DNA of 64,000 bases, from the NCBI GenBank assembly GCA_964023275.1, contig OZ029914.1:15536308-15600307 (forward strand), in the 5' to 3' direction. Positions within the stretch are counted from its first letter, which is position 1. Every line of letters starts with the position of its first letter. Made by a program: the position numbers and the translations under genes. Below the pieces are notes generated by a model, which did no database searches, was not told the DNA's origin, and was given only the letters and a program-made list of their open reading frames with translations. Of this stretch, positions 34,066 to 44,978 are shown one piece after another. This DNA is from Norana najaformis (lineage: Eukaryota; Annelida; Clitellata; Crassiclitellata; Hormogastridae).

Positions 34066-34205
34066 GTCAGAAAATCAATCAGTATTAACCCTGCATACTA
34101 AATTAGCAAAAACGAAGAATGTATCAAATATTTGAATTCACTTGGCCATGCATGAGACAAACTTTTCTCAAGTATGACTTTCTGACATTAGGCTACACTC
34201 AACAA

Positions 34206-34571
34206 ACTTGAAATAGGCCTTCGATGCTAGCACCACAAACTTGTTGCTTCTTGTCTTCTCTGTTTGGAACATCATCTACCTAGATTTGTATTTCGCTTGG
34301 TTAAAACAGTTGCCAGTGGCGCTATATGCCCTAAATAATTCAAGAATTCTGTTTCGCCGAGGCAAGCTTTGCGTCTGTAATTCAATAATATTAGATTTCA
34401 TGACATCGCAAAAACTAGTTCGATTTCCTCTCAGCCACTAACTGTGGGTCTCTATATAGTAAAACTCCCTCTTGTTCACACGCACAACAGCCCATCCTAA
34501 CTTTGTACCAGCAGGTTAAATTTCCCGGGTCGCACCCAAAGTCTGATACTCTAACGCATTTTGTGACATTA
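34206..34571 (-). mobile_element. Probable 3' LTR (partial) of gypsy element B
   Basis: On the minus strand a purine tract GAAGGAGGGAGGTAA is followed by TGTCACAAAATGCG (from 34,571 leftwards) and, about 120 bases on, a TATATAG box. That is the usual arrangement of polypurine tract and LTR start in Ty3/gypsy elements. The distal LTR end was not found, so the LTR is partial or its end is diverged. Confidence 0.45.
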
Positions 34572-35169
34572 CCTCCCTCCTTCAAGAGTCAAAATCAGAA
34601 TCTATGATCTCAATCTCACAAAATGCAATAACCAGAAATCATATAACTCACTAGCAAACAGCAAACAAAATAATAACCCTCTGCGAAATTGCTCTCAAAG
34701 CACGGTTAATCTCCCAAAACAAGAAACTACATTCACACTTCTACAATATTTTCAACAGAAACGATACCCACAATTTAAGAGGCTATTCTAAGCAGAAGAT
34801 CTTTAAACTCATCATATACATCGGTAACAAATAAAAACCAGATAACATTTTGACAGCACTTAACAAAGCCCACCCAACTACAGTATGTAGGCCCTCAACC
34901 AAACCCGGATATATAAAAACCTGAACGTTTTGAAAGCACCAAACAATCTTCTGTACAGCAGATATAAGTGTACTACGCACTACTAGGCAGTAAACGCAAG
35001 TAAGAATGCCATTCGCAGAAACATCTTATTCACAAGCTTTCCAACAGTGTTCAATTTTGCTAACTGTGAACTTCGGAAAACATTAACCACACAATCTAAC
35101 AATGTCCATATTTTGTACAACTAATCCACTTTATACATAGACACTTAACGTGGGTTTCTGCTTTAAAAA

Positions 35170-35695
35170 TCTGCGCCCACATTTGCTTTTCCATAGAATG
35201 ACCTCAGTAACATCCGGTAGAGCTGGAGAGTCAATGCCCAACGAGTCAGTTAGCTATTCTGGTACTGCGACTGCCCCAAATATCCTAAAGGTTAATGGCC
35301 GCATTCAACAGTAAATACCGTCCAATACAAAAATTGGTTCAAATTTCTTCACATTCCAAACAATGGTCAGGCATTTCTGCTCAGTAGTTGCGTAATGGGT
35401 TTTCTGGGGTAACAACTTGCGGCTCGCAAGCGCCACAGGGTGCTTCACTCCGTCATCACCTTTCTGCAACAAAATCGCACCCAAGCCAATGATGGAAGGA
35501 CCCGTTTGCAGGTGAGACTGAATTCTGGTAGAGTGAGCACAGGCGTATTTGCAATGCGCATAATAAGCCTTTCAAAAGCTTTAATTTGTGCAACCCACAA
35601 ACAATTTCATTTGGTGCTACCTTCATGGTTATATCAGTCAATAGTACAGCTATCGTAGCGAAGTTAGGCACAAACTTCATATAAAACCCAATCAA
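35170..35695 (-). pseudogene. RT connection and RNase H domain of gypsy B
   Basis: Minus-strand blocks are IGFYMKFVPNFATIAVLLTD (connection region) and, after frame changes, GVKHPVALASRKLLPQKT and HYATTEQKCLTIVWNVKKF, the RNase H signature of Ty3/gypsy elements. Stops and frameshifts are present. Confidence 0.75.
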
Positions 35696-35699
35696 ACCT

Positions 35700-36330
35700 A
35701 AAAATGCTCTAAGTTTCTTCTTAGATTGGGGACGAGGTGCTTACAGCACATTGACCATAGTATCAGGTTTTGGCTTTAACCCACCGTCACGAAGTTGGTG
35801 CCCCAAAAAGGATGCATCGAAATGACCAATGACACCCTTAGTGGGTCGCAATGTCAGATGAACAAATCTCACTCGCTCAAAAAATGTCATAACGCAGCCA
35901 TATGTTCAGGCCAAGTACTAGTATGTGCCAAAACATCATCAAAATAACTCTCTAATGCGCGAACATTGTGCGGGAATTTTCGGACATTCTAGAGAAGACA
36001 GCAGGTGCATTTATTAATCCAAATGACTTGACCTTAAAGCGGAACAAACTCCGATGACAGACAGAAGTTGTAAAATTTTTATCCTCCTCTCTCGTGGATA
36101 CTTGCTAATAAGCCTTGCTCAAATCAAATTAATTTGTCACCCGACAATTTAACAAATATATCATCGGCATTATATACGGGTTCTGGATCAGGCATTGTGA
36201 TACTTAATTTCCGATAATCTACATAGACCCTTGTATTGCCATATATCTTCTTATCCATGACGACAGGAGCAGCGTACGTTGCTTCAGAAGGTTCAATTAT
36301 TCCCAGCCTTAGCATGTAATAAATTTCCTT
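35700..36330 (-). pseudogene. Reverse transcriptase of gypsy B
   Basis: Minus-strand blocks are LGIIEPSEATYAAPVV, VYVDYRKLSITMPDPEPV, FGLINAPAVFSRM and SYFDDVLAHTSTW, whose YFDD catalytic box is at about 35,942-35,959. Several frame changes occur between them. Confidence 0.75.
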
Positions 36331-36454
36331 ATTCAGCGATTCTCACATGAAGTGCTGCAGTGGCTTCTCCTTTCCACGGACCGGTTCATCAGTATAAATC
36401 TATGCTGTTCCAAGTTCGTCACTTTTGGAACGTCAGAGAAAATCTCACGGAATT

Positions 36455-36700
36455 CACTAATACAATACAATACAATACAATTTACATTTATAACGCGCCT
36501 TAATAAAACAATGTCTTACTCTAAGGACGCGTTACAACATAATAATTAGTTATAGTACTGAGAGAATAAATGAGTCTTAAGTTTTAATTTAAAAGTATCT
36601 ATTGAAGAGCATCTTCGAATAGATTCAGGTAAAGAGTTCTGGGTTGATCTCCACGTCTCTGTACGTCTCTGTGTGAATAGTTGAAATTCTTTCCACCGAC
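36455..36700 (-). mobile_element. CR1/L2-type LINE 3' end inserted in gypsy B
   Basis: Minus strand encodes LPESIRRCSSIDTFKLKLK followed by THLFSQYYN and a stop, the classic last residues of CR1/L2 ORF2. An 80-base 3' UTR follows, ending GGCGCGTTATAAATG and (TTGTA)n at 36,463-36,482. It splits the integrase tail from the RT of the host element. Confidence 0.75.
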
Positions 36701-36729
36701 ACCTCAGTTGAGTTCTCTTCGGGTTTCAG

Positions 36730-37270
36730 TATAGCCACTTCTGCTTTGTCACTCGTACTGTGCTTCCTGCTGCCAATATCGTTTCAGAAGGTTAGCGTGA
36801 AACTGTTTAGTTCTTCCGATCAATTGGATCTTTTGGTGGGTCAACCACACTCATTCCCGAATCCGAAAAGGTCCTCGCATCAGTAAATTGTTTTCATCTG
36901 TTGGAAATAAGATCAGTAACTTGTCTCCAGCTTTGAACGTCCGATCTTTAACCTTGATGTCAAAATACCGTTCATGCCGATTCTGTGCCTTTGCAGTTGC
37001 TCTCGAGCTAAATCACACGTGGCTTGGAGTCAATCTCTCAAATATACAACATGCTGATATGTGGTCTTTATATCTGTTGAGTCATGTCCTTTTGTCCACA
37101 ACTGTTTCAACATGAACATGGGTCCGCGATCCTTCTAGCATTTCGAAAGGTGAGAATCCGGTACTTTCTTGTGGCACTTTCCGGTAAGCTAAGAGATCCA
37201 CATACCGGTTCCAGTATTTGACCTTTCTGCACACATTCGTTTCAGCATGGTCTTTATAGTTCCGTGTCAT
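36730..37270 (-). pseudogene. Integrase C-terminal part of gypsy B
   Basis: Minus-strand blocks are YVDLLAYRKVPQESTGFSPF near 37,190, then FKAGDKLLILFPTDENNLLM and QFHANLLKRYW near 36,780, the conserved C-terminal (GPY/F-like) portion of this integrase type. Stops interrupt it. Confidence 0.7.
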
Positions 37271-37297
37271 GAGAGAAGAAAAGTAAGATATTCATGT

Positions 37298-38185
37298 AAC
37301 TCTTCTTTTCCCGACATCGATTTCCAAGCTACAACATTTCATATGCAGCCTTTGAAATACATATAGCCTTTAAATATACAGCCTTTAAATATTTACAAGT
37401 CTGCTCACAAAGCCTATTAAATGTTCAACACAAATATTGACAACAGAGTCGATAAAACACAGCTACTTGCATCTTTTCTCACCAAACAGTTCTAAACGAA
37501 CTTCCTTTCTTTCTCCATCAAATTAGAAATGCTTAAATCGAATTAATAATGTTTCAGATGCACATGAGTTCGTTCCCTTTTATCAATCCTCTTCTCTTTC
37601 AAACCAGCAAGCCTTTCTAAGCGCATTCTTTTCAGACACCTTTCATTCGGTCGTGCCCTGAATTTAACCAAGCATGACCATGAACCTGGCACTGCTTCTA
37701 TTTAGCACTATATACACTTTCTCCGCTACACTCCTTCCCTTTTGAATAAGGCACCAGTTTACTCAAAAACCTCAAACTTTATCTATAATATGCAACTTAA
37801 TTTGAATATACAGCCTTTAACTTATCTAGTTTACATCTTACTTAACTACAGATATGGCACCCTATTCAATCTTATTTCATTACATAAAATGGCACGTTTC
37901 CAATGACAAACTCACAAACAACGTTTAACTAGCTATCTGCTCCAATTACGAAACTAATATGACCAATAACGCAACAAAACTGTCATCTTCATATATTTAC
38001 CCACAACGAATCACTTAAATTCCTGAACCAAACTTTCATAGATTTCAAAACATACATCTATAAACAACACAGGTTTCTACCAACGCACAGTTTTTTTTTT
38101 GTTATTTTTACAGTAAGTTTCTATATAATGTCTATTTACAGCAACTAAGTTACAGTGCCAATTATTCGCAATAAAATTTAATGCA
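37298..38185 (-). mobile_element. Fragment of another LTR element, with LTR-like block
   Basis: Interrupts the integrase of gypsy B. On the minus strand, AAAAGGGAAGGAG is followed by TGTAGCGGAGAAAGTG (from about 37,731) with a TATATAG box nearby, and a possible LTR end ...AGTTACA lies near 37,300. The family is not identified and the reading is tentative. Confidence 0.35.
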
Positions 38186-38189
38186 AATC

Positions 38190-38575
38190 AAAAGTTCATC
38201 ATATGCGGGACACTTTGTCTAGGCTATCGATATCTCAACGCATCGAATTTAAGATCTTAAACTTTATGCGAGATTGTTTGGTGGGAATTGCCCCATCCTA
38301 TCTCAGGTCCACCTGTGCCTTTGCCTCATCCATTTCTGCGGTGTTCTTGTTGTCCCTCGGGCTCGGACTTCTACTACTCAACATAAAAGCTTCCCTTCGT
38401 TGGTCCTACATCCTGGAACAACCTTCCTTACAAGATTAGAAATGTGCTAATCAGCCTATCACCTTCCTTGCTACGCAAGCCCTTGAAATTTGTTCTGTTT
38501 GACGGCGAGTCTTTTCCGTTTGGTCAGGAGCGCTAGAGATGAGAATTTTTGAAGCTGTGCTGTATAAGTTTTCAC
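38190..38575 (+). mobile_element. LINE ORF2 3' fragment inserted in gypsy B integrase
   Basis: Plus-strand reading gives LSISQRIEFKILNFMRDCL, GIAPSYLRS, WNNLPYKIRN and EFLKLCCISFHLLC, the usual C-terminal progression of CR1/L2-like LINEs, in shifting frames. It is opposite to the host element and separates the integrase catalytic core from its C-terminal part. Confidence 0.65.
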
Positions 38576-39184
38576 TTGTTATGTTAAGCCGTTATACATT
38601 GGATGGTAGAAAATTGTTACCAATTGATAAATGGGAAACTTACGGCCTACTTCTTTCCTGACCGCGGATACATGCTGCGAATCCTGGTGACTCAAAACTT
38701 CTAGGGCCACACACAATCTCATGAAGGTGTTAAGCATAGCCTCCGCAACGGTCTCAGAGGTTATGTCGTTAAGAGGTATCGAGTATCTGGGTATCGAGTA
38801 GCAAATTCGACCACAGTCAGAATGTATTTATTCTCTCTTTCTGAAGCAGGGTGAATTGGACATATCAGATCAGCTGCAACTCGCTCAGATGGTGCATCAA
38901 TTATTGGCATCTTGACTTATGGCAATTTGGATATTTTCCAGTAGGCAGCGTTCACTGTCATATGTGGCAGAACTCGCAGAGTCGAGTAATGTCTCTTGTA
39001 CACCGGGCCACCAGAAGCTGTAAGGTACACGATCAACTATAGTTCTACTGGCTTGATGTCCACTAAGGATAGTATCATGAGCTAATTGCATAACTTGTTT
39101 TCGCAACTGTTTAGGTACCACCAACTGTAATCCATCCCGTCTTCCTTCGAATCCAACCCTAATATATATCAATCCGCTTTGCAT
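38576..39184 (-). pseudogene. Integrase zinc-binding and catalytic core of gypsy B
   Basis: Minus-strand blocks are LQLVVPKQLRKQVMQLAHD, ILSGHQASRTIVDRV and SFWWPGVQETLL (zinc-binding domain), then ADLICPIHPASE (first catalytic Asp), LSHQDSQHVSAV where LSDQG is usual (second Asp replaced by His), and FYHPMYNG. The third acidic residue is lost at the LINE junction. A duplicated GTATCGAGTATCTGG lies at about 38,775-38,802. Confidence 0.75.
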
Positions 39185-39297
39185 GACATACAGTGAATGG
39201 TCACCTTTCTGCGTTGCTTGTACGTCTTTCCTTCAGTGTCTCCTCCTCCTCCTGTATATGTATAAGGTCGTCTTTCGAAATATCGCTTATGAATCCT

Positions 39298-39620
39298 TCA
39301 GGTACCCTCATAGGAGACAATCTTTTTTCTAATAACCTGTTGCCTTGTTTCGACCGCCTGACTTTCCAGTACCTCTTCCAGATTCCCATTATCTAGAGCC
39401 TTTGAATCGTTCATCCGATGAAACAAGTTCATTGATCCCGGAATATTTCCAATAACGACATCATATAATGGTTGTTTCATGCAGAGAGCTTTCACGGTCC
39501 CTACAAAGTATGGTGTATTCAAACTGATCACAGGAACTGGAGTTCATTGAACTGTTCCGTCAATCAATACATAAGAAGTTTTCTCACCAGTGAAATATTC
39601 GTCCCTCACCATCTCTGTTC
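39298..39620 (-). pseudogene. Protease/linker region of gypsy B
   Basis: Minus-strand block SLNTPYFVGTVKALCMKQPL followed by DVVIGNIPGS is typical of the protease C-terminal end of this gypsy group, followed by a Gln/Lys-rich linker. The catalytic D(S/T)G is not clearly visible. Confidence 0.6.
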
Positions 39621-39889
39621 TCATAGCTACTGTGGAACAACCCGTGTCCCTTAAATTTTCACTTTCTTTTCACCTAAGTATCCTTCCATTACTGGCATCC
39701 GATTCTTGGAACTATGAGATGCACATGCTACAACCGGCAACTTCCATCTACACTCTAATTCAACCTCATTGGCCAACAAAGCTCCACAACGATGTTCAGA
39801 ACTCTGCAACTATTGTGAATCATCCTCTTTGATTTGTTGGCCTTCGTCTGCCTTTGTTTCCTCATTCTTTTCCAGCCAGATCGAAACTA

Positions 39890-41091
39890 TTTAGTTGTCA
39901 ACGACCCAGTTTATGCTTGTAAAAGCTGTTCGTCGAGAAATGATTCCCTTTTCCGCATAAAAAGCACCTTCTACTTGGATTCTTATGTTGCTGAAAAGAT
40001 GGTTTTCCTCTCTGCAACGGTATGAGTCTCCTCTCTTTTGACGAGAAAAATCTCCCAACGGTGATGTATTCGAATGTGCCTTCAAATACTGTTCTTCCAA
40101 AGTGGCTAAATCGGATAAGGTACCTGAAGCACGTTCTCTCAAAAAGAAAACCAGGTGATAATCAATTGTTCTTTAACAATCAAATCCCTCAAACTAAGTG
40201 GAATCCATTTTTCCAAGAGCCATCCATAGTAGAAGATACGATTCCAACCTTGATATAAACTGTGCAGATGTTTCCTCTGAATCTATTTCGCTTACATAAA
40301 CTTAACCCTGAATCCTTCCTCTGTCAACTGGAACCGTTTCAGAAGCGCATCTTTCAGGGAGTCATAATCTATCGCTTTTCCGGAGGCAATCGAGAGTAGA
40401 CATCCAGTTCGTTTTCTTTAAATAATGCATACAAGAAAATTGCCCACTCCTTTCTTTCCCATTTTTGGACTCCAATACAAGAAAATTGCCCACTCCTTTC
40501 TTTCCCATTTTTGGACTCCAGCATATCGTTCGAAACGCTGAATATAGGAGTCCATATTGTTCTTATCTTCTTTAAACGGAGGCACTTTTGGAGCTTTAAC
40601 ACGAAAATTCTTAACTAATGATGTCTCGGAAACAGATCCCAATTTCTTCACCAAACCTTGTTTCTCAATCTGCAAATGCTTGTTTTCCAACACTAGCCTT
40701 TCATTCTCCTTTTCTATTCTAAACTTTTCTAATTCCATTGGTCTTCAAAGTCTTTTTCCTTCACTTCCATTGTCCTTGTCAAGTCTCTTTGTTTTATTTC
40801 AACCTCTTTTAGTTGTAATACACGCTGAGCCTTGCGCAAGCGTTCACCTTCTAAAAGCCTTCCCTTATCTTCCCTTTCCATTTTGGCCTCTCTTTCACGA
40901 GCACGTACCTCCCTTTCCACAGCCTGCTCTTGCCTCTCAAAATCAAGGAGGAAATCGCCTGTGAAGCCCATACCTTCTCCTAACTCCTTAAATTGGGCTA
41001 AAGAAGTCATTCCACATAAGAAGCTTTTAAACAGAGAATTATTTATAATAATCAGTATCCAATTATATATTATGAAACAATAACCAATCAT
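39890..41091 (-). pseudogene. Gag of gypsy B
   Basis: The charged coiled-coil N-terminus contains FERQEQAVEREVRARERE. The capsid-like part contains VKAPKVPPFKEDKNNMDSY and IQRFERYAGVQKWERKEWA. After frameshifts come TLSDLATLEEQYLKAHS and a degenerate zinc knuckle (YRCREENHLFSN) near 40,000. An exact 46-base tandem duplication at 40,431-40,522 shifts the frame inside the capsid-like part. Confidence 0.75.
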
Positions 41092-41329
41092 CCTTAATTA
41101 GCAAAATGTCACGAATGATTCATTTCCAAAGTATCAGTCAAACCCTGAATGCCCAAAAAGTTTGAAGATTGAAGAGGCTGAATAGTCAGACATGGCCGAA
41201 GACAGCGACAACAAGCAGGTAGTTTTGAATGGAAGACGGCACACGAAAACTACAACAGTGACGTTCGCTCATCTGCGATTTGAATCTCTTCGGCCATCCT
41301 GATGTCTCTGAGGTATTCCTCTTCTCCGA

Positions 41330-42194
41330 CTGTCACGCTCTGACAACAGATTCTCCTATCCTCCTACTGATCTTTCGATCCTTTCTGTCAAATATTTTCA
41401 AGCTATAGTCATTGCACCAACATTCGCCCTCATAAAACAATTTCGGACTTGGTGGATGCCCTTTCCACAAATGAAGCACTTTTTGTCCTTCTGAGTTGAG
41501 GCAAGTTGACCACCCGTCACATCCTTGCGAAAAGCGTTGCATTGTTTCTGCAGATGCGATGAACTTCCACAACTGTAACATTTCTTAGCAGTTTCAAATT
41601 CTTGAATATACAGTTGCATTTTTATTCCTTCTCTTAGCCAAAACGTTTTATTGTGGGCATCAATATACAGCTCCGCTTCTTTTCCCAGTTCAACAAGAAT
41701 TTTCGATGCTCGCTCCATCAAGAATAGCGTCAACTCTTGGACACCCATTCAGATATTGTTCTTTAATAATCAGTAACTTCAGTCCATCATATGTTTGAAC
41801 CACCTTAGATTATTCAATCCAACGTTGTAGATATCTGTCTAGCCTGGTGAGTGTAATGGCGATTCTCATTTCTCCTGTCTTGCCTGCCGAAGCCGCATCT
41901 TAAAACCTTTTTCCAACAGCTGGTAACTCTTAAGCAGTGCCTGTTTCAAACTGTCGTAGTTCTCAGCTTGCTCAGAGGGTTAGCAGGAAAAGATATCCAC
42001 GGCTCTCCCCTTCATCAGAGCGCTAAGATGTTGCGCGATTTTCACGTTTCCAACCACTTGCATCTGCAAAGCGCTCAAAACGATTCAGGTAGGAATCAAA
42101 AAAAAAATTCTCTTCATCAAACCATGGCATCTTGGAAACTTTCGCTCTGCATTTGATCATTGCTTTACCCCTCTCCTCGTCATCACCCGTTCTT
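41330..42194 (-). pseudogene. Gag of a second gypsy element (A), C-terminal part with two zinc knuckles
   Basis: Minus-strand blocks are KMPWFDEENFFFDSYLNRF and ERFADASGWKRENRA (capsid-like part near 42,130), LMKGRAVDIFS and YQLLEKGFKMRLRQARQE, ending in two intact CCHC knuckles, CYSCGSSSHLQKQC and CFICGKGIHQVRNC (near 41,570 and 41,465). It is related to but clearly different from gag of element B. Nothing of its pol was found; element B begins just beyond. Confidence 0.75.
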
Positions 42195-44587
42195 GTTCTT
42201 CTTCCTTTTGGCTGGAATTAATCCCTCCAAGGGGAGGGGTAAGCCACATGAATCTTTCTTTTCCATTTGTTTCTATCTCCAGTATCTTCTTCATTAAGTC
42301 TGAGAAGCTTTAGGCCTTGTTGAATCATGTCTCCCCATCTCTTCTTTTGTCTTCCCCGACAGAGGCGTCCGTAAACCTCTGCTGTCATAATTCTTTTAAT
42401 GCAATATTCATCTTCTCTCCTCATCACATGAACATGCCATCTCACACTGGCTTCTCGTACATTGTCAGATATACATGCCACTCCCAATTTATCTCTTATG
42501 TATATACTCATTCCTTTCCTTGTCTTTCAGTGAGATTCCAAGTATCCATCGCATCATTCTCATTTCTGTTCTCTCCAGCATCTTCTCCTTCTCTTTCGTC
42601 AATGTCTAGGCTTCTGCTTCTATCATCACTGGTCTTATAATTGTTTTGAACACCTTTCCTTTGAGTTGAACCGGCATTTTGACATCGCATAATACACTTG
42701 ATAGGTCTTCCCATTTTTTCCATGAAGCCTTAATCCTGTTCTTAACATCATGTATGCATTCTTCTTTAGCATTCATTATCGACCCAAGGTATTTAAAGGT
42801 TTCTACTTGTGTTAATGTATTTCCTGCAATGTCCTTGACCACAAGTGTCTCGTCCATTTTGGAGCATACTGTACCATGGTTTCTGTTTTATTGATATTTA
42901 TTTTTAAGACACTTGCTCTCCAGTGCTCTCTACCAATCAGTGAAACGCCCTTGTATCTTTGTCGCTGTGTAGTCTGCTACTATGAGCTCATCAGCATACA
43001 ACATATCCCATGGTACTTCTCTTCTCATTTTCCGATATGGCATCCATTACTATGATGAACAGTAGATTCCTGATGTACACCCACTCGAATCTCAAATTTT
43101 ACTGTGTTTCCTATATACTGCTCCACGCTGAAGTCTGTGCATCTTCGTACATTGATTTCACCTGTCGCACTATTTTCACCGATACTCCCATTTTCCTCAG
43201 ACTCCAATATACAACATCTCTTGGTACTCTATCAAAAGCCTTCTCCAAATCTACAAAAGTCCAATATCTCTTGTTGTTTCCTTCTGATATTTTCTCCTAC
43301 ACCTGTCTCAATATGGATATTGCATCCGTTGTGCCTCTACCCGGCCTAAAGCCAAACTGCTTATCATGTAGCTTGACACGTTCCCTAATGTGCCCTCCGA
43401 TCATCCTTTCGTACACTTTTAGTCCAATTTCCTGCAACTTAATTCCTCTGTAGTTATTACACTCCAATACGTCTCTTTTTTGTTTATATATTGCTATTAT
43501 TTCACTTTTCTTCAGATCTTATGGAGCCTTTCTTGTTTCATAAAGTCATTAAAATGATGTATAGCCATTCGACACCATCATGTCCAAGTGCCTTAAACAT
43601 GTCGGCGATCATTCCAGATGGTCCCAGTGCTTTGCTGTTTTTCACCTTTTCAAATGCTATCTCGATCTCCTTGTGAGTAATTTCATTTTCCGGTCCTGCC
43701 ACAGGAATGGCTTTCTCTAGCTACTCCCTTGGATTTTCTTCATTTAGCAGTTTTTAAAAGTATGTCTTCCATCTGGCTCTGATAGTATCCTCTTCAGTTA
43801 GCATCTTACCATCTTTATCTTTAATTATATTCGCTGATTGCTTAACCTGTTTACTTCTTTGTCTTGCTTTTGCTATTTTATATATCTTTGTCTCTCCTTA
43901 TTTGGTGTTAAGTTCTTTCTATACATGATGTAATTCTTTGCTATTGCTACGGCCTTCTTTGCTTCCTTACACGTTATCTTATGCTGCTTTTAGAGCATCA
44001 TCTTGCTGGTCTGCCTGCCACTTTTTACATGCAGTCTTCTTATTCTTTACCACTGTCTGTACCTCCTCCGTTTACCACCAGGTTTCTCGTTCTTGTCTCT
44101 TCTGACCTCTTGTTGTGCCGCATATCTTCTTTGCTGCCTCTATCATACTTGTTTTCAGTTTGTCCCATGTTATATAATCTGTTTCAGCAAGCCGTGTTTG
44201 CACTTCCTTTATCTAAATATCTCTTTTATCTCCCTTTAGTCTCCATGTTCTGATATGTTCTTTTTGTCTGATCTTCTTTCTTTTTTGGTGTTGAATCTAC
44301 ACTTGTGTATTCATTACCAGGACTCTATGCTGGCTGACTACTGCCTCTCCTGGAATTACCTTGCAATCTCGTATGTTTTTCCTATCCTCACGTCTCACCA
44401 ACAGGTAATCGATCCGGCTTGCACATCACTGCGGTGTGTTATTCGATGCTCTTCTATTTTTTGAAGTATGTTTTAGCAATGGCCAAATACAATCCATGTT
44501 ACATCTCTAGGAATCTTTCTCCCTCTTCATGTCTATCCCCATAACCTTGTCCTCCATGTACTCCTTCATAACGTGCAGCATCCGTTC
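42195..44587 (-). mobile_element. RTE/BovB-like LINE nested in gypsy A gag
   Basis: Minus-strand blocks in order are HRVLVMNTQV-like endonuclease end (about 44,300), EAKKAVAIAKN (about 43,960), the catalytic box LYADELIV (about 42,979-43,004, Glu for the second Asp), VETFKYLGSIMNAKEE, IKASWKKWEDLSSVLCD, VKMPVQLKGKVFKTIIRPVM and, at the 3' end, VRWHVHVMRREDE and CRGRQKKRWGDMIQQGLKLL with the last residues PSPWRD. The 5' end is cut within the endonuclease. Flanking TCACCCGTTCTT (42,183-42,194) and TCACCCGTACTT (44,588-44,599) look like the target duplication, and gag sequence continues on both sides. Confidence 0.8.
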
Positions 44588-44599
44588 TCACCCGTACTT

Positions 44600-44969
44600 A
44601 CGGGCAATTTCGACAAATCAGCTTTTCTCCTTTCCTTTTCTGCATTCAGCTCCAACGCTTGCTGCTCTTTTGTTAACCTAAGTCTCTCAAGTTCAAAGAT
44701 TCTTTCCTTTTCCCGGTCTTGAAACTCTCTTTCTCGTTCCTGTTCTCGAGCTTGAAATTCCAGTTCTTGTTCTTGTTCTTGTCTTTCTTTTTTTCTCGAT
44801 CTTCTCTTTCTTTTTCTCGTTCTTCTCGTTCTTTTTCTCGTTCTTCTCTTTCCGTTATTCTCCTATTCCTCTATTTCACCTGCTGTTCTTTTATAAAAAA
44901 AAACTTGCAAAGGCTCCCATTTTAAACCCATAGGATCGCCTGGTGCTTTTAATTCTTGGATAGCGGCCA
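44600..44969 (-). pseudogene. Gag N-terminal part of gypsy A
   Basis: Minus-strand frame starts MAAIQELKAPGDPMGLKWEP near 44,969, then enters an Arg/Glu/Lys-rich stretch of REEREKERE type down to about 44,690. This matches the charged coiled-coil start of gag B in kind. The nested LINE then interrupts it. Confidence 0.65.
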
Positions 44970-44978
44970 TTAAAATCC

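Larger units (their letters stand above)
33430..34205. repeat. 224-bp tandem array carrying an exon-like segment
   Basis: About 3.4 units with an exact 224-base period; the copies starting at 33,671 and 33,895 agree without a visible difference over at least 207 bases. Each unit contains CAG|AAAAAGATCAGCTACTGG..., a degenerate copy of the end of exon 5, at 33,564-33,617, 33,788-33,841 and 34,012-34,065. The preceding 33,347-33,560 segment (exon 5 end plus intron) is the diverged ancestral unit. The last unit breaks off at about 34,205, where retroelement sequence begins. Confidence 0.9.
34572..41110 (-). mobile_element. Ty3/gypsy retrotransposon B, Gmr1-like domain order, degenerate
   Basis: Minus-strand order is gag (41.1-39.9 kb), protease (39.6-39.3 kb), integrase (39.2-38.6 and 37.3-36.7 kb), reverse transcriptase (36.3-35.7 kb), RNase H (35.7-35.2 kb) and polypurine tract/LTR (34.57 kb). 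Integrase ahead of RT is the order of the Gmr1-like branch of Ty3/gypsy, opposite to most gypsy elements. Many frameshifts, stops and three later insertions make it inactive. A boundary motif ATTCGTGACATTTTG (41,103-41,118, minus) recurs at element A. Confidence 0.8.

Noticed and set aside
33671-34101. Two identical 68-codon open frames beginning MYQIFEFTWPC
   Set aside because: They run through what would be intron and cross the mini-exon in the wrong phase. They are a side effect of the 224-bp repeat.
33430-34205. Possible CRISPR array or satellite
   Set aside because: The 224-bp units are identical throughout, without short repeats and unique spacers, and the genome is animal. It is a tandem array derived from exon 5 and its intron.
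41111-41330. 5' LTR of gypsy element B
   Set aside because: It lies in the right place but shows no similarity to the LTR-like block at 34,206-34,571, so I could not support it.
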